DNA of 64,000 nucleotides, from the NCBI GenBank assembly GCA_022447555.1, contig JAKVBF010000013.1, positions 156,867 through 220,866 of the forward strand. Direction: 5' to 3'. Every line of letters starts with the position of its first letter. Within the stretch, counting starts at the first letter, position 1. Source of the DNA: Mariniblastus sp. GTDB lineage: Bacteria; Planctomycetota; Planctomycetia; Pirellulales; Pirellulaceae. Positions 46,670-56,203 of this stretch are shown here, piece by piece. The notes under the pieces were generated by a model. It saw only the letters and a list, made by a program, of their open reading frames with translations, ran no database searches and had not been told where the DNA came from. The position numbers and the translations under genes were made by a program.

Positions 46670-48166
46670 TCAGAACAATCGTGGCTCACCTTCTCGGCCA
46701 GGCGTAAATTGTTGAATATAGCCCTTCACTTTCAGCTTTCTCGCCGTATTCGCACTGCTCATAAAACGAATCTTTCCAAAAATCGGACGCTCCGGACCCC
46801 ACGCTCTATCGTACCGCCCCAAGACCCAAAATATTCCGCTATAGGAATTTGGATTCCGTCCGTCCAAGGCGTATTTATTATTCAACTCCAACATCACATC
46901 CAGTGCATCCCGAGGCGTTGGAGACCACTCTAGAATTTTTTTCCCCCACAACATCCTCAAATAATTATGCATCTTACCTGTGGTCACCAGTTGCCATTGG
47001 GCCGCATTCCAAAGCGGGTCATGGGTACTAGCAGATTCGAATTGACCCAGTTCATATAAATGATCGCGCGGGTCGGACGTGTGCTCTTCCAGGGTTTTTC
47101 GGGACCATTCAGGCAGCGATTCAAACTGATCAAAATCGCTTCGAAGCGCACACATGTTGTATCCAACTTCCCTCCACGTGATGAGCTCATCCAAAAAAGA
47201 CTCCGCGGCTTCGCTCATGTTCCACCAACCGCGAGAGCTTCCTTTGGTAATTTTTGAAACACGGTCAGGAGTCCATTCCTCAATTCGGCAAATGCGATCA
47301 AAAATATCATGCGCTGAGATATGACCAAAATGCAAATAGGGAGATAGACCGCTGGCAACGTCTTGTTCCGGTTCGTTCCGTGATTGCCCGTAAAGTGCTA
47401 AATGTTCGTTAAGGAAAACGGTTAACCGCGTTTGTGCCGCCTTACTACCGCCCTCGATTGACGAGACCCCCACTGAATGGTCGATGTTGAATTGAGATAA
47501 ACCGTCTAGGTCACCTACAAGCTTCGCAGGATCGGCTGCTGGCCAGCGTTGGGTGATGGCAGGGTCGATCGAATCCAAGCTTGGCAGTTTTGAATTCCTC
47601 AACGGATCAGCCATTGGAAAATCAGCCAAGTGAGGTAGTAGATTTTTCTGCAGGAAACGGCGGAAATCATAAGCCCGCGAAAACACTCGATCCGTCGATC
47701 TCATCGGGAACAGCCCATTAGTGTCCACCAGCTCAAAACGGCAGGGAATTTGGTTCGTGGCCGCCGTAATCATTCGAGGCAGAAAGAAGCAAGGGAAATC
47801 ATCGCTAATCACCACGCATGACTGTTTGGCAAGAGCTGCCAACAAACCCCGTCCCTGACCGTGTTCCTTCTCAAGATAGGGGTAGTAGGTCACTTTTCTT
47901 TTGGAGAATTGCCGCTGGTTCTCCGCCATCCCCTGAATCACAAAAGCGTGCAACCGATCACTGGCCCAGCGATAGCCGGATCGAAGCGCCTCAAGGATCA
48001 CCAAAGGCTTTCCCAACTCGCGGGACCACTCTACCGCTCGCTCCAATGAAAAGTTATGGCGAGACCTCCTGGCTGAAATCATCCAGTACAAAACGAATTT
48101 TCCGTCCGGATTAACTTCACTAAGGCCTTGTAACCGAACTCTTTCAGATGGGATTTTCGACTGCAT
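46670..48166 (-). CDS. phr: Class II CPD photolyase
   Basis: Light-driven repair enzyme of UV-induced cyclobutane dimers, about 498 residues. The N-terminal antenna domain (FVLYWMISARRSRHNFSLER) is followed by the FAD-binding region with RGWWNMSEAAESFLDELITW, DPLWNAAQWQLVTTGKMHNY, LRMLWGKKILEW, and the LNNKYALDGRNPNSYSGIFW segment that is diagnostic of class II enzymes. I take ATG 48166; a TTG 21 codons upstream would add a basic extension. Gene order: it precedes the C25 peptidase and follows the CHAT-like gene with a short gap. Confidence 0.93.
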   Translation of the reverse strand: MQSKIPSERVRLQGLSEVNPDGKFVLYWMISARRSRHNFSLERAVEWSRELGKPLVILEALRSGYRWASDRLHAFVIQGMAENQRQFSKRKVTYYPYLEKEHGQGRGLLAALAKQSCVVISDDFPCFFLPRMITAATNQIPCRFELVDTNGLFPMRSTDRVFSRAYDFRRFLQKNLLPHLADFPMADPLRNSKLPSLDSIDPAITQRWPAADPAKLVGDLDGLSQFNIDHSVGVSSIEGGSKAAQTRLTVFLNEHLALYGQSRNEPEQDVASGLSPYLHFGHISAHDIFDRICRIEEWTPDRVSKITKGSSRGWWNMSEAAESFLDELITWREVGYNMCALRSDFDQFESLPEWSRKTLEEHTSDPRDHLYELGQFESASTHDPLWNAAQWQLVTTGKMHNYLRMLWGKKILEWSPTPRDALDVMLELNNKYALDGRNPNSYSGIFWVLGRYDRAWGPERPIFGKIRFMSSANTARKLKVKGYIQQFTPGREGEPRLF

Positions 48167-48319
48167 TTTCACAGAAACTTTCTTTCGGGATGTAGTCCCA
48201 GCAACACGTTTTTTACGACCGCTGGACAAAAGGTCGTCCCAGCCGATTCCTTCACCGTTGCCACGACGCTTGGATCACCAAAAAACGAGTGAGCCAGGTA
48301 CAAAACCGAGTGCTTCAAC

Positions 48320-51300
48320 CTATTTATCCCCTTCTTTGGTATCTCCTTCTTTGGCATCTCCTTCTTTGGCATTCCCCTTCATTGGAGCCGCTTCGTCGAG
48401 CTGCACTGGCTGGTCTTTATCTCCCGGCAAAGGCTGGTTGTCGGAAGGATCGTTTTTCAGATCTGCAGGGTCAACCGCTGTTTTATCATTGGGCACTTCG
48501 ATCAACATCATTCCCGACCAAAAGAACGGATGGTCCGCCGTTACCGGTTGGACCAGCTTCTCTGGTTTAATCCTCGGTTCTTTTAATAAATCGAGCTCGC
48601 GTTTGCGAGATTCCGTCACGCTGTCGGTCCAAGCATCAATAGGGCGCTGTCGCCGTAAACGATACGCGTATTCGCCTGTCTGCAAAAGACTATTTTCACC
48701 CCCTACGCGCCATCGGCTAACCAGCACTGTCCGCGCCCCAGACGCGAGGAGTCCACAAACCAACTGGAACATATCTTGACCATTGCCTTTGCTTCGATTT
48801 CCTGCGGCTCCTCCAGAGGTAAAACCCGGCATGATGATATGCTCAGGTCCTTCTAGCGGCAGCGACATCCAACCGGCCAGCGTGGAACCCTCTTTTCCCT
48901 GATCAATCTGAACCGGTAGCAAACTAAAAACCCCGCCCCTGCCGGACTGGCGCAAATCCGCCCAGACCACCAGTTCATCTGCAACCGAGCCAACTAAGTT
49001 TGAAGGGATATTCATACGGTCAGTGAACGCTCCGGCATCCGGGATTTTTTTCTGAAATTCATCAAACGCAGCCTTCGTTAATTCTGCCTCTCCCTTGGGA
49101 TGCATCCTACCAGTGACCACGGCTGTTTTGACAATCCTCCGCTCGCGTCGCTGCGGCTCAAAGCCAAGAGAGAGGGTAGGGGAATAGCGGATTTTCACCT
49201 TCTCATTAAGCGATGAAAAATTAGCGGGATCATCTCCTAATTGTAAAACTTCAAATGGTAGGTACCACATAACGCCATCGGGAATAACGATCAATTCATC
49301 GAACTCATCCCACATGCCGTCCTCAACCCCCTGAAACACCATCGTATGCATTTCACTCGCCTGCTGTTTCCATTCATCGGACTGCAGCGTCTCCATTTCG
49401 AGGCCACCGGCGGTGTCTTGCAGACCCATGGACTTCAACAGTCTGCCAACCTCTTTTTGCATCGTTTGCGATCGCACCAAACCCAGATACTGCTTGGCCT
49501 TTTGACCAATTGCGAATTGGTGGTAACCGGTTCCCGTTGCAATGGATACAAGTGCAAGCTGCCGCGGACCGATACGTGTCTGGAGTTCGGCAAAGTTCAG
49601 AGGGGGTGGAAACGTTAACTCCGAAGGCTCTCGTCTCAGTGCCAAGGTTGTCAGGAAACGTTCCTGTGCGTTAGATGTTTTAAATAAATCGAGGTAGAGG
49701 TTTGTTTGCTGTTTCAGTTCATCCGTGTCCGGATTCGGATTCACGGGAAGCTTGAGCAACGCCGTCCGGTCAGCTTTGGAACGATCCGCCAGTGCTTTAT
49801 AGGTTGGGTACCTAGCGAAAAAATCCTGTCGCTCTTTTTTAGCACGATCGTTGATAGCTTCTTCCGGGGCATGCAACATCCAACGGAACGCTAACATTCG
49901 CCCTCCCAATGGAAGAGTTGAGTAAAACCGATGCCGCCGAACTAGTTCGGCTACCTCCATCGCCAGCCCAAAATTACGTCGAGATATGGCAATTTCAAGC
50001 CACCGTTCCATCGCCCCGATGTGGGATGATGTCAGAAACGCCAAACATTCAATCGGTTCGAGTTGCCACTCTTTCTGAGTCGGATCTCTTAACAGAGCTG
50101 CATACAAGACATCTGCCTGCCGCTCACCCACCGCACCGCTGACCACGAGCGAGTCGGCCAACGCTAACTGATATAACCATCGGGAGCCGTTTTGGAATGA
50201 TCGCATCGCTTTGCTCAACGAGACCATTCCACCTTTTGTATCACCTTGTAAGAACTGATTCAAAGCAACCAAATATTGCATCCGACTGGCGATCACGGAT
50301 CGGGACAAGCTGTTCCGAGACATCGGACGGCGGGTTTGTGATAACACTTTCGTCGATGCCACCGGATCGCCCATCTCTGAATAACACTCGGCTAAACGAA
50401 CCGTCAAACCCGCTTGCATCAAGTTGATTCGATCACGAGCCGCCCATGCGATCGCATTTTCCAACGGCGGGTAAACGGATCGATTTCTTGACAAGTGGAT
50501 CACGGTACCCAACGACAGCGACTCCTCAACAAGATCGAACTGATTTCGCAAAGCGGCTGAATACGAAGCTTCTAATGCCAATCCAGCCGCCGTGTCTGGT
50601 TGCTCTTGAGCGAAACTTATATAAGCCAACGTTAGCAAACCAACCGGAGTCAGTTGGTGGTCCAAGCCTCCTGGGAGCTGAAGGGATTGACCGATCAAAC
50701 TTTGGGCTCGTTTGTTGTCATCCGCTGAGGCATAAGCCAAACCCAATAAGAGGGTATTCCAAGTACCTAATGGTGTCTGATCGCGTCCCAGCAACGACAG
50801 TCCACTTACTAATTTAGAGGTGAAAGGATCGATTTTACAGGTCACACCCTTGATGATACGGCGACGGTGGATGGCCAAACCCACGCACCGCATGATTTCG
50901 GCAACATCGACCGGTTTGAATTCGGGATTTTGAACGACGCCACCTTCCGCAAAAGCCCGTTCCGCATCAAGCCGCCCAAACATCATCTGAAATGTATCGG
51001 GTAGGTCAGCGACCATGCCGGCGCGCTGAGGCGCGTACCAATTGATTCGAGCACGCTGAACAGCACTTGTCTGTGCTCGAATGATCGGCTGTTTGACACG
51101 ACCTTGCCAATCACCCGTCGAGTAATCGAGGTACAAACCGAGAGCCTGCTCGTAGAGCTCCACCGCTTGGGCGTAATTGCCCATGTGGTAATGGCACTCC
51201 CCCATCATGGTCCAGTAGCAAACCGAATCTAAGAAACGACTGGTGCCCATCTTAAACGCACCCGTCGCCCCCGAACCGAATTCATCCAAGGCGCCGTTGT

Positions 51301-51454
51301 AATTCGCCTGATAATATTCGAAAAATAGATTGTAGTATTGCTGTTTGGGCAAGCGGCTGCTGACCTGAGCTGTGAGCGAATGACTAAAAGCAAGCAAGCA
51401 GAATAGTGCGGCTAAAAAAGAGACCCGTCTATTAAAGCAGTGGTGGTGAATCAT
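48320..51454 (-). CDS. Secreted TPR protein with degenerate CHAT domain
   Basis: A 1044-residue protein. A signal peptide spans about residues 1-29. The middle carries TPR-like repeats (for example GECHYHMGNYAQAVELYEQA). The C-terminal quarter has a CHAT-like fold (caspase/HetF type): LALVSIATGTGYHQFAIG, DELIVIPDGVMWYLPFEVL, and DHPFFWSGMMLIE as the usual closing strand. In active CHAT proteins the dyad is H in H-x-A-x-H-G and C in L-S-A-C-x-T-G; here the corresponding stretch reads EHIIMPGFTSGGAAG, with no Cys and no clear His, so the protease is probably dead. The tail has three tandem KEGD-type repeats. ATG 51454 has GGAGC upstream. It has no obvious operon partner except photolyase. Confidence 0.8.
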   Translation of the reverse strand: MIHHHCFNRRVSFLAALFCLLAFSHSLTAQVSSRLPKQQYYNLFFEYYQANYNGALDEFGSGATGAFKMGTSRFLDSVCYWTMMGECHYHMGNYAQAVELYEQALGLYLDYSTGDWQGRVKQPIIRAQTSAVQRARINWYAPQRAGMVADLPDTFQMMFGRLDAERAFAEGGVVQNPEFKPVDVAEIMRCVGLAIHRRRIIKGVTCKIDPFTSKLVSGLSLLGRDQTPLGTWNTLLLGLAYASADDNKRAQSLIGQSLQLPGGLDHQLTPVGLLTLAYISFAQEQPDTAAGLALEASYSAALRNQFDLVEESLSLGTVIHLSRNRSVYPPLENAIAWAARDRINLMQAGLTVRLAECYSEMGDPVASTKVLSQTRRPMSRNSLSRSVIASRMQYLVALNQFLQGDTKGGMVSLSKAMRSFQNGSRWLYQLALADSLVVSGAVGERQADVLYAALLRDPTQKEWQLEPIECLAFLTSSHIGAMERWLEIAISRRNFGLAMEVAELVRRHRFYSTLPLGGRMLAFRWMLHAPEEAINDRAKKERQDFFARYPTYKALADRSKADRTALLKLPVNPNPDTDELKQQTNLYLDLFKTSNAQERFLTTLALRREPSELTFPPPLNFAELQTRIGPRQLALVSIATGTGYHQFAIGQKAKQYLGLVRSQTMQKEVGRLLKSMGLQDTAGGLEMETLQSDEWKQQASEMHTMVFQGVEDGMWDEFDELIVIPDGVMWYLPFEVLQLGDDPANFSSLNEKVKIRYSPTLSLGFEPQRRERRIVKTAVVTGRMHPKGEAELTKAAFDEFQKKIPDAGAFTDRMNIPSNLVGSVADELVVWADLRQSGRGGVFSLLPVQIDQGKEGSTLAGWMSLPLEGPEHIIMPGFTSGGAAGNRSKGNGQDMFQLVCGLLASGARTVLVSRWRVGGENSLLQTGEYAYRLRRQRPIDAWTDSVTESRKRELDLLKEPRIKPEKLVQPVTADHPFFWSGMMLIEVPNDKTAVDPADLKNDPSDNQPLPGDKDQPVQLDEAAPMKGNAKEGDAKEGDTKEGDK
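48331..48375. repeat. Tandem 15-bp repeat, three copies, in the CHAT-like gene
   Basis: Three adjacent 15-base units (plus strand CTTCTTTGGTATCTC, CTTCTTTGGCATCTC, CTTCTTTGGCATTCC) encode a KEGD-type pentapeptide repeat at the extreme C-terminus. The near-identity at DNA level suggests recent slippage expansion. Confidence 0.85.
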
Positions 51455-51864
51455 CTGTGCTCCATAAAGTCTCTGATCATGGCTTTGCGAACCTATCCGC
51501 CGGCCAACGCCTGGCTGAGACAGCCCTCTGATTGTAAATCTGTCCGGGCCAACAGACTATTCTGATATCAAAAAGTGACAGCATTCGTCTCGATTAAGTC
51601 ATCAACTCTCGGGTCAAATCAACTCCTCAAGCCGACGCAATTTTACCAAACCTGCCAGTTTAAGGACAAATTGGATTTTTGAGGACTGAGTTTGTGACGG
51701 TTTGTAAAAACAGGGTGGCTGTAACGATTTTTTCGTTATTTGTTTCAAAGTCTGCCGCTTATGAGACCGATAAACCTTGTGACGGTTATCCCGACGATAT
51801 CTGGACTTACCAGATCAGTGCTGTGGTGTGGTTACCGTGGAAACCGCGAATGGAGTTCATTTAA
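51455..51864. other. Divergent intergenic region
   Basis: About 410 bases between the CHAT-like gene and the lipoprotein gene, which point apart. It must hold both promoters. Frames of about 60 codons here look unlike protein; no RNA gene seen. Confidence 0.45.
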
Positions 51865-52095
51865 ATGTTAGCCCAAATGAAAAAACGATCACTTGGTTTT
51901 CTGTTGTGTGGCGCGATGTTGCTGTCCTGTGTGGCAATGACTGGCTGCCAGGTCAGTGTTGGTGGTCAAACGCTACCAAGTGGCTACTTTATTCACGACG
52001 ATATCCAATATTTCCCTAAGGGACCAGAATTTAAACTGAGCCGCGAAGCCGCCGCCCTGAAAGCAGCTCGGTCCGAGGCCGAACTCAGTCGCTAA
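51865..52095 (+). CDS. Small lipoprotein
   Basis: A 76-residue predicted lipoprotein: a basic start (MKKR), a hydrophobic segment LGFLLCGAMLLSCVAM, and the lipobox AMTGC giving Cys28 as the lipidated residue. The remainder, about 48 residues, is polar (SGYFIHDDIQYFPKGPEF) and ends in a helical Ala/Glu tail. ATG 51865 has TGGAG upstream; an ATG four codons on would also do. A terminator-like hairpin follows. Function unknown. Confidence 0.75.
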   Translation: MLAQMKKRSLGFLLCGAMLLSCVAMTGCQVSVGGQTLPSGYFIHDDIQYFPKGPEFKLSREAAALKAARSEAELSR

Positions 52096-52144
52096 TCAAG
52101 CAATTAGCGTGCAAATGAGATAAGCGAGATCCACATCGCAGCAG

Positions 52145-52183
52145 CCCGCCATGCATGATTTTTAATCTGCTGGCGGGTTTCTT
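52145..52183 (+). terminator. Terminator-like stem after the small lipoprotein gene
   Basis: Stem CCCGCCA (52145-52151) with TGGCGGG (52171-52177), followed by TTTCTT. The loop is long (19 bases), so efficiency may be moderate. Confidence 0.5.
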
Positions 52184-52337
52184 ATGCGCGGACAGCACCG
52201 GCAATGCAGGTCTCCGCCGCCTGCTGAATTGCTCGGTTACCGAAAAAGCTCCGAAGGGGACCGCCCGATTTAGGCACCCTAAAACCGAGGCGTGCCCGTC
52301 CTTTTTTATAAAGGCGAATCCTTCCCGAGCCAGACAA

Positions 52338-52706
52338 TCAGCCCAACATCTTTGGCCCCAAAATGAGAACCCCAATAATTGCGCTGAACATAGCAGCCAC
52401 CAAAACAGCCGCACTGGCAATATTCAGGGCTCTTCGAACGTGTTCGTCGTACTGATCTGTCACCGCCCGGGCCATCGACTCCAAACTACTATTAACCAGC
52501 TCTAGAGCCAAAACCAGTGCGATACAAATCAGCAGAATACCGTATTCCTCGATGGACACTTGGACCCATATCGCCGTCAAACTGACGCAAATGGCCGCGA
52601 AAAAGTGGATTGTAAAACTATTTTGCCCCGCGATTCCTTGGCCCAAGCCAGTGAAGGCATCCCGGAATTTTCTGGCCCAAGAGCGGGCGTTTTGAAAGTC
52701 ATTCAT
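52338..52706 (-). CDS. Diacylglycerol/undecaprenol kinase family protein
   Basis: A 122-residue membrane enzyme of the DgkA/UdpK family. The amphipathic N-terminal helix (FRDAFTGLGQGIAGQNSF) precedes three membrane helices; ELVNSSLESMARAVTD corresponds to the conserved E-x-V-N-T-A-I-E catalytic region, and NIASAAVLVAAM to the K-D-x-A-A-A-A-V segment. In the latter the usual Asp is Asn. It would phosphorylate diacylglycerol or undecaprenol in the inner membrane. ATG 52706 is 15 bases from the lptD-like stop and has GGGGAAG upstream; the two are probably cotranscribed. Confidence 0.82.
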   Translation of the reverse strand: MNDFQNARSWARKFRDAFTGLGQGIAGQNSFTIHFFAAICVSLTAIWVQVSIEEYGILLICIALVLALELVNSSLESMARAVTDQYDEHVRRALNIASAAVLVAAMFSAIIGVLILGPKMLG

Positions 52707-52721
52707 GACGCTTCCCCTTCA

Positions 52722-55700
52722 TCATTCCAACCAACGCGAACCAGCAGGCCCCACCGGTACACCACCGGGATTAAATAGCCGCGGGCTTTTTGTAAACCGA
52801 GGTTCAAAGCCGATGCGGAATCCAAAGTTGTCTCGAGAGGCGTCATAATTAAAGCCCAGTTGCCACAAGAATGACTCGCCAATGTAGACAAACCCGAGCC
52901 CCTGTCCGATGGTTCCTGTCTCTCCAAAGTCGATCTGGCTGAGACCTCGGATTCCCCACTTGTCACTCAACCGGTACAGCAGGCTTGATGACAGCACGTT
53001 ACTGGTAATGGGTCCGTCAATCGTCCGAAAACCAATGTAGATATTCCCGACAGCCGGTCGCCCCGCAAACATCCCAAAACTGGCTGTTTGCAAACCCTGT
53101 TCAAAGAAGTCCATATGCCCATCAGAGACCAGACTGACTCGATCGCCTACATGCCAACGGAAATCGTAATTAAGCATACCAAAATTGGCACCAAAATTAT
53201 CGCGATCGGCATCAGGGAAATACGAGGCTCCGAGGTCAAAGGTCACCCAGTCGACAATTCGCTCCTCACCCGGCATCCCGCGTTTTGTTTGCCAACGTTG
53301 CCGGATTCCCATACGTACGGTCGCCAAGCTGCCTGCGATTTCGGTGGTGGGACTCGATACATTTCCTTGGATGCCAGACCTGAGTGCGTAATAGCGCGGG
53401 TCATAGCGCGCCGGAAAGGGATCGCCGGGCGCTAGACCAAATTGATTCACTGCATACCGTTGTTCAAACGCTTCCTGAGAGTCATCATTCAGCGGATCAT
53501 ACATGGGCAATAGGTCCAGATTTTGATTTGCTTTTGCGTAAAATGCGTCGACGTCAAATGAGACTTTATGAGCCAACCCATTCAGATTCCACAGGGTGCT
53601 CTGGATCGTCGGATCCACCTTCCAAAATGGCAAACTCGCTTTGATGCCCGTCTGCCCAAATGCCCGGAACATGTCGTTTCCGGCAAGGTCTTCCTGCCAA
53701 TAGGTTGCGTCACCTAAGAGATAAGGGATGACCTTTACGGGACCAAATTGTTGCGGTAGATCCAGCTCTTGTCGGGTGCCTGCTCGCAGCCCACCCACAT
53801 CGCCCTGCCAGGGTAGCGGGTAGAACATCGCCAGCTCGGTGGGATTGGTTGGAGCTGTGGCTGCTTTCATGTTGGCGTAACCAATCGTCGACCGACCGTA
53901 CCGCACAGCCCGATTCATGAACGCTGGCTGACCAATCAAGAAATGATCGTAACGGGGCCACCACGATGTTTGGGTAAAAAAATCATTGATCTGAAACTGG
54001 GCAAGCAAATTGCTCGATCGTGTACCGATATTTTTCTCTAACCAAAAACCAGTGGTCGCATCTTTGTTCTGATCCCACTCGCGTTCGTAATACTCATTAA
54101 GAAAATCACGATCTGAAATCCAACCCAATTCAGCCCGCAAATCATATCCCGAGTCGAGATTTTGACGGTGATTCCAAATCGACCTCCCGCGAAATCGTTT
54201 CTCGGGAACTAAATTTCTTCGACCCCGCCCCAAATTATCCAGGCCATGATCGTCGATGTACCAACTGTAATAAAAGCCACGAGCCGGCCCCTTCAATCCA
54301 AGGAACGAGTCACGTTGATATTGCGTTTCGGTTCCGAAGCCAACTCCGCGTTTGCTGAGGTAACTCAACAGACCATTCACCTCGATCCCCTTAGGGGGGC
54401 TCTTGACTCCTACCAACTGTAATAGGTTCCAGTTGGTTAAGACCTGAAACCCGAATATCTGATCGTTCCCAATTCGTAAACTATTCAGGTAGATTGAAGG
54501 ATCGCTTAGATTGGTTCGAAGACTTGGCCAGGCAAATACGGGGACTCCGGACACATACACCCGATTCTGTTTGCCCTCGATAAAATACTGTTCTTCAACG
54601 ACAGGGTACCCTGTAACCGGATCATAAACAGGCTCACCGGTAAGGTAGTTATCATCGACGACCCGCTCCCGTGTCAGACCAATTCGTTCCGCTTGAGCCC
54701 AATAACGGGGAACGCCCATTCGGCTGGTTGTGAATGCAGCCCCGTAGGCCTGCATTTGATTCTGATCCACCTGTTCAATGACGTCTGCCTTCAAACGGAC
54801 CAGTCCCTGATACTCTCGCACAGGCGTCAAAATGTCTGCATTGAGAATCGTGCCCCGCTGGCCATTAACGTCGTAGTACATCTGCTTCGAATAAATAACG
54901 CGACGATCTTTGGCAAACACAACATTGCCTTCGAGGTAAATCTCCCACCGGTCGTTTCCGTCATACATGGCAGACTGCCAGGCCACTACATTGTCAGCCA
55001 AAATGACAACCTGTTGATCACCATCTCCTTGAAACGTCGCGGAACGGGTTATTTCCGGGCTATCGATAGTCACGCGAACGCCACCCGTGCCGACCCAGAT
55101 GCTCTCGTTGGTATTTTCAGGATTGTTACGAACCCTCAAGTTCAAATCGACGGTTGAATCGCGAGCCGTGATATTGACCTGAGAACCGCTTCCCCGAACC
55201 TCACTCGAAAATCCTGGCATATCGGGCAGCACTGAATTTGGTAACTGGCCAGGCAACGTTTCCATCGGCTGTTGGCCCGTAAGAATTGGTCCCATCTGAG
55301 GCGGCAAATCAAATTGCCCCTGAAAGGGATCTTGTCGCGGTGCCGGACCATCAATGACTTCCTGAATCTGCCCTGTTTGCGGAGAAATCAATCGCTGTGG
55401 CTGCTGAGGGAATTGAGCTGGGATAACAGACGTTGAACGACCCTGCTCCAACATTTGCTGAGCTCTGATAAAAACCGCGGGCGGCTCTCCTTGCAATTCC
55501 GCCGCCGGCTGAGCCGAATCGATCGAGCTATTAGTATACAACCTGCCCAACCATGTCGCGTCGACGATCCGATCTAAGCTTGAGTCAGCCGTTGGATCAT
55601 TACTGCCATGCCCCAACTCAATGACAACATTGCCGTTAAGCGACTCCAGATAAGTCACCACCTTGTAGGTGTTAGGCTCGGGCAACTCATGAATCCAGAG

Positions 55701-55988
55701 AATCGCGTCATCCGCTGCCGCGTTAAAACGTTCTTGGGAAATAGCAACACCGCCGTGCAGATGAATCACCTGCAGTTGACCCTGACGCCAACTCGTGATT
55801 TCCGAGGCATCGACCGAAATGGGGTTGATCAGGTCGGGTGAAGAAAAAGAAATCTCCTGAGCGTTTGCCCCGGTACATCCGAGGTAAATCAAACCAATCA
55901 CCAAGGCGCGCAGCGACCACCAACGCCTGGTAGCGCACGACGTATCGTCCAATCGATCAGCGGCGAATTGACTCAAGTCAGATTTCAT
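52722..55988 (-). CDS. lptD: LptD/OstA-like outer-membrane LPS-assembly protein
   Basis: A 1088-residue outer-membrane protein. A signal-anchor region (about 22-45) is followed by an OstA/LptA-like N-terminal beta-jellyroll region (DSTVDLNLRVRNNPENTNES and on, about 270-400, with VVFAKDRRVIYSKQMYYD typical of OstA), then a long C-terminal beta-barrel (LptD_C). The chain ends in barrel-like strands (LWQLGFNYDASRDNFGFRIG). It is longer than enterobacterial LptD (about 780) owing to a Gln/Pro-rich linker. It would place LPS-type lipids in the outer leaflet with LptE, not seen here. Followed directly by the DagK-type gene. Confidence 0.85.
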   Translation of the reverse strand: MKSDLSQFAADRLDDTSCATRRWWSLRALVIGLIYLGCTGANAQEISFSSPDLINPISVDASEITSWRQGQLQVIHLHGGVAISQERFNAAADDAILWIHELPEPNTYKVVTYLESLNGNVVIELGHGSNDPTADSSLDRIVDATWLGRLYTNSSIDSAQPAAELQGEPPAVFIRAQQMLEQGRSTSVIPAQFPQQPQRLISPQTGQIQEVIDGPAPRQDPFQGQFDLPPQMGPILTGQQPMETLPGQLPNSVLPDMPGFSSEVRGSGSQVNITARDSTVDLNLRVRNNPENTNESIWVGTGGVRVTIDSPEITRSATFQGDGDQQVVILADNVVAWQSAMYDGNDRWEIYLEGNVVFAKDRRVIYSKQMYYDVNGQRGTILNADILTPVREYQGLVRLKADVIEQVDQNQMQAYGAAFTTSRMGVPRYWAQAERIGLTRERVVDDNYLTGEPVYDPVTGYPVVEEQYFIEGKQNRVYVSGVPVFAWPSLRTNLSDPSIYLNSLRIGNDQIFGFQVLTNWNLLQLVGVKSPPKGIEVNGLLSYLSKRGVGFGTETQYQRDSFLGLKGPARGFYYSWYIDDHGLDNLGRGRRNLVPEKRFRGRSIWNHRQNLDSGYDLRAELGWISDRDFLNEYYEREWDQNKDATTGFWLEKNIGTRSSNLLAQFQINDFFTQTSWWPRYDHFLIGQPAFMNRAVRYGRSTIGYANMKAATAPTNPTELAMFYPLPWQGDVGGLRAGTRQELDLPQQFGPVKVIPYLLGDATYWQEDLAGNDMFRAFGQTGIKASLPFWKVDPTIQSTLWNLNGLAHKVSFDVDAFYAKANQNLDLLPMYDPLNDDSQEAFEQRYAVNQFGLAPGDPFPARYDPRYYALRSGIQGNVSSPTTEIAGSLATVRMGIRQRWQTKRGMPGEERIVDWVTFDLGASYFPDADRDNFGANFGMLNYDFRWHVGDRVSLVSDGHMDFFEQGLQTASFGMFAGRPAVGNIYIGFRTIDGPITSNVLSSSLLYRLSDKWGIRGLSQIDFGETGTIGQGLGFVYIGESFLWQLGFNYDASRDNFGFRIGFEPRFTKSPRLFNPGGVPVGPAGSRWLE

Positions 55989-56203
55989 AAATGTCGATAA
56001 AAAAGATAATCGTAAATAGCGCCTTTGCGCTGTCTCACGCGGCGCGCTATCTCGACCAAAAAATTTGGGTGGGGGAGTATAGAAGCCGAAGGAATTGGTA
56101 GCAAGCCGGACTTAAAACCTCTCAAAACGCGCAGCATTACGCGCTTTGCTAGCGGTTTAAATCGAAACGAGACGTTCTAGCGATTTTCTGCGGTAACCGA
56201 TAA
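55989..56203. other. Divergent spacer upstream of the lptD-like gene
   Basis: Region upstream of the LptD-like start. The minus strand should hold its promoter; no other feature was seen. Confidence 0.4.

Noticed and set aside
51679..51864. 61-codon plus-strand frame upstream of the small lipoprotein gene
   Set aside because: Ends inside the leader of the lipoprotein gene with no ribosome site and a non-protein-like sequence.
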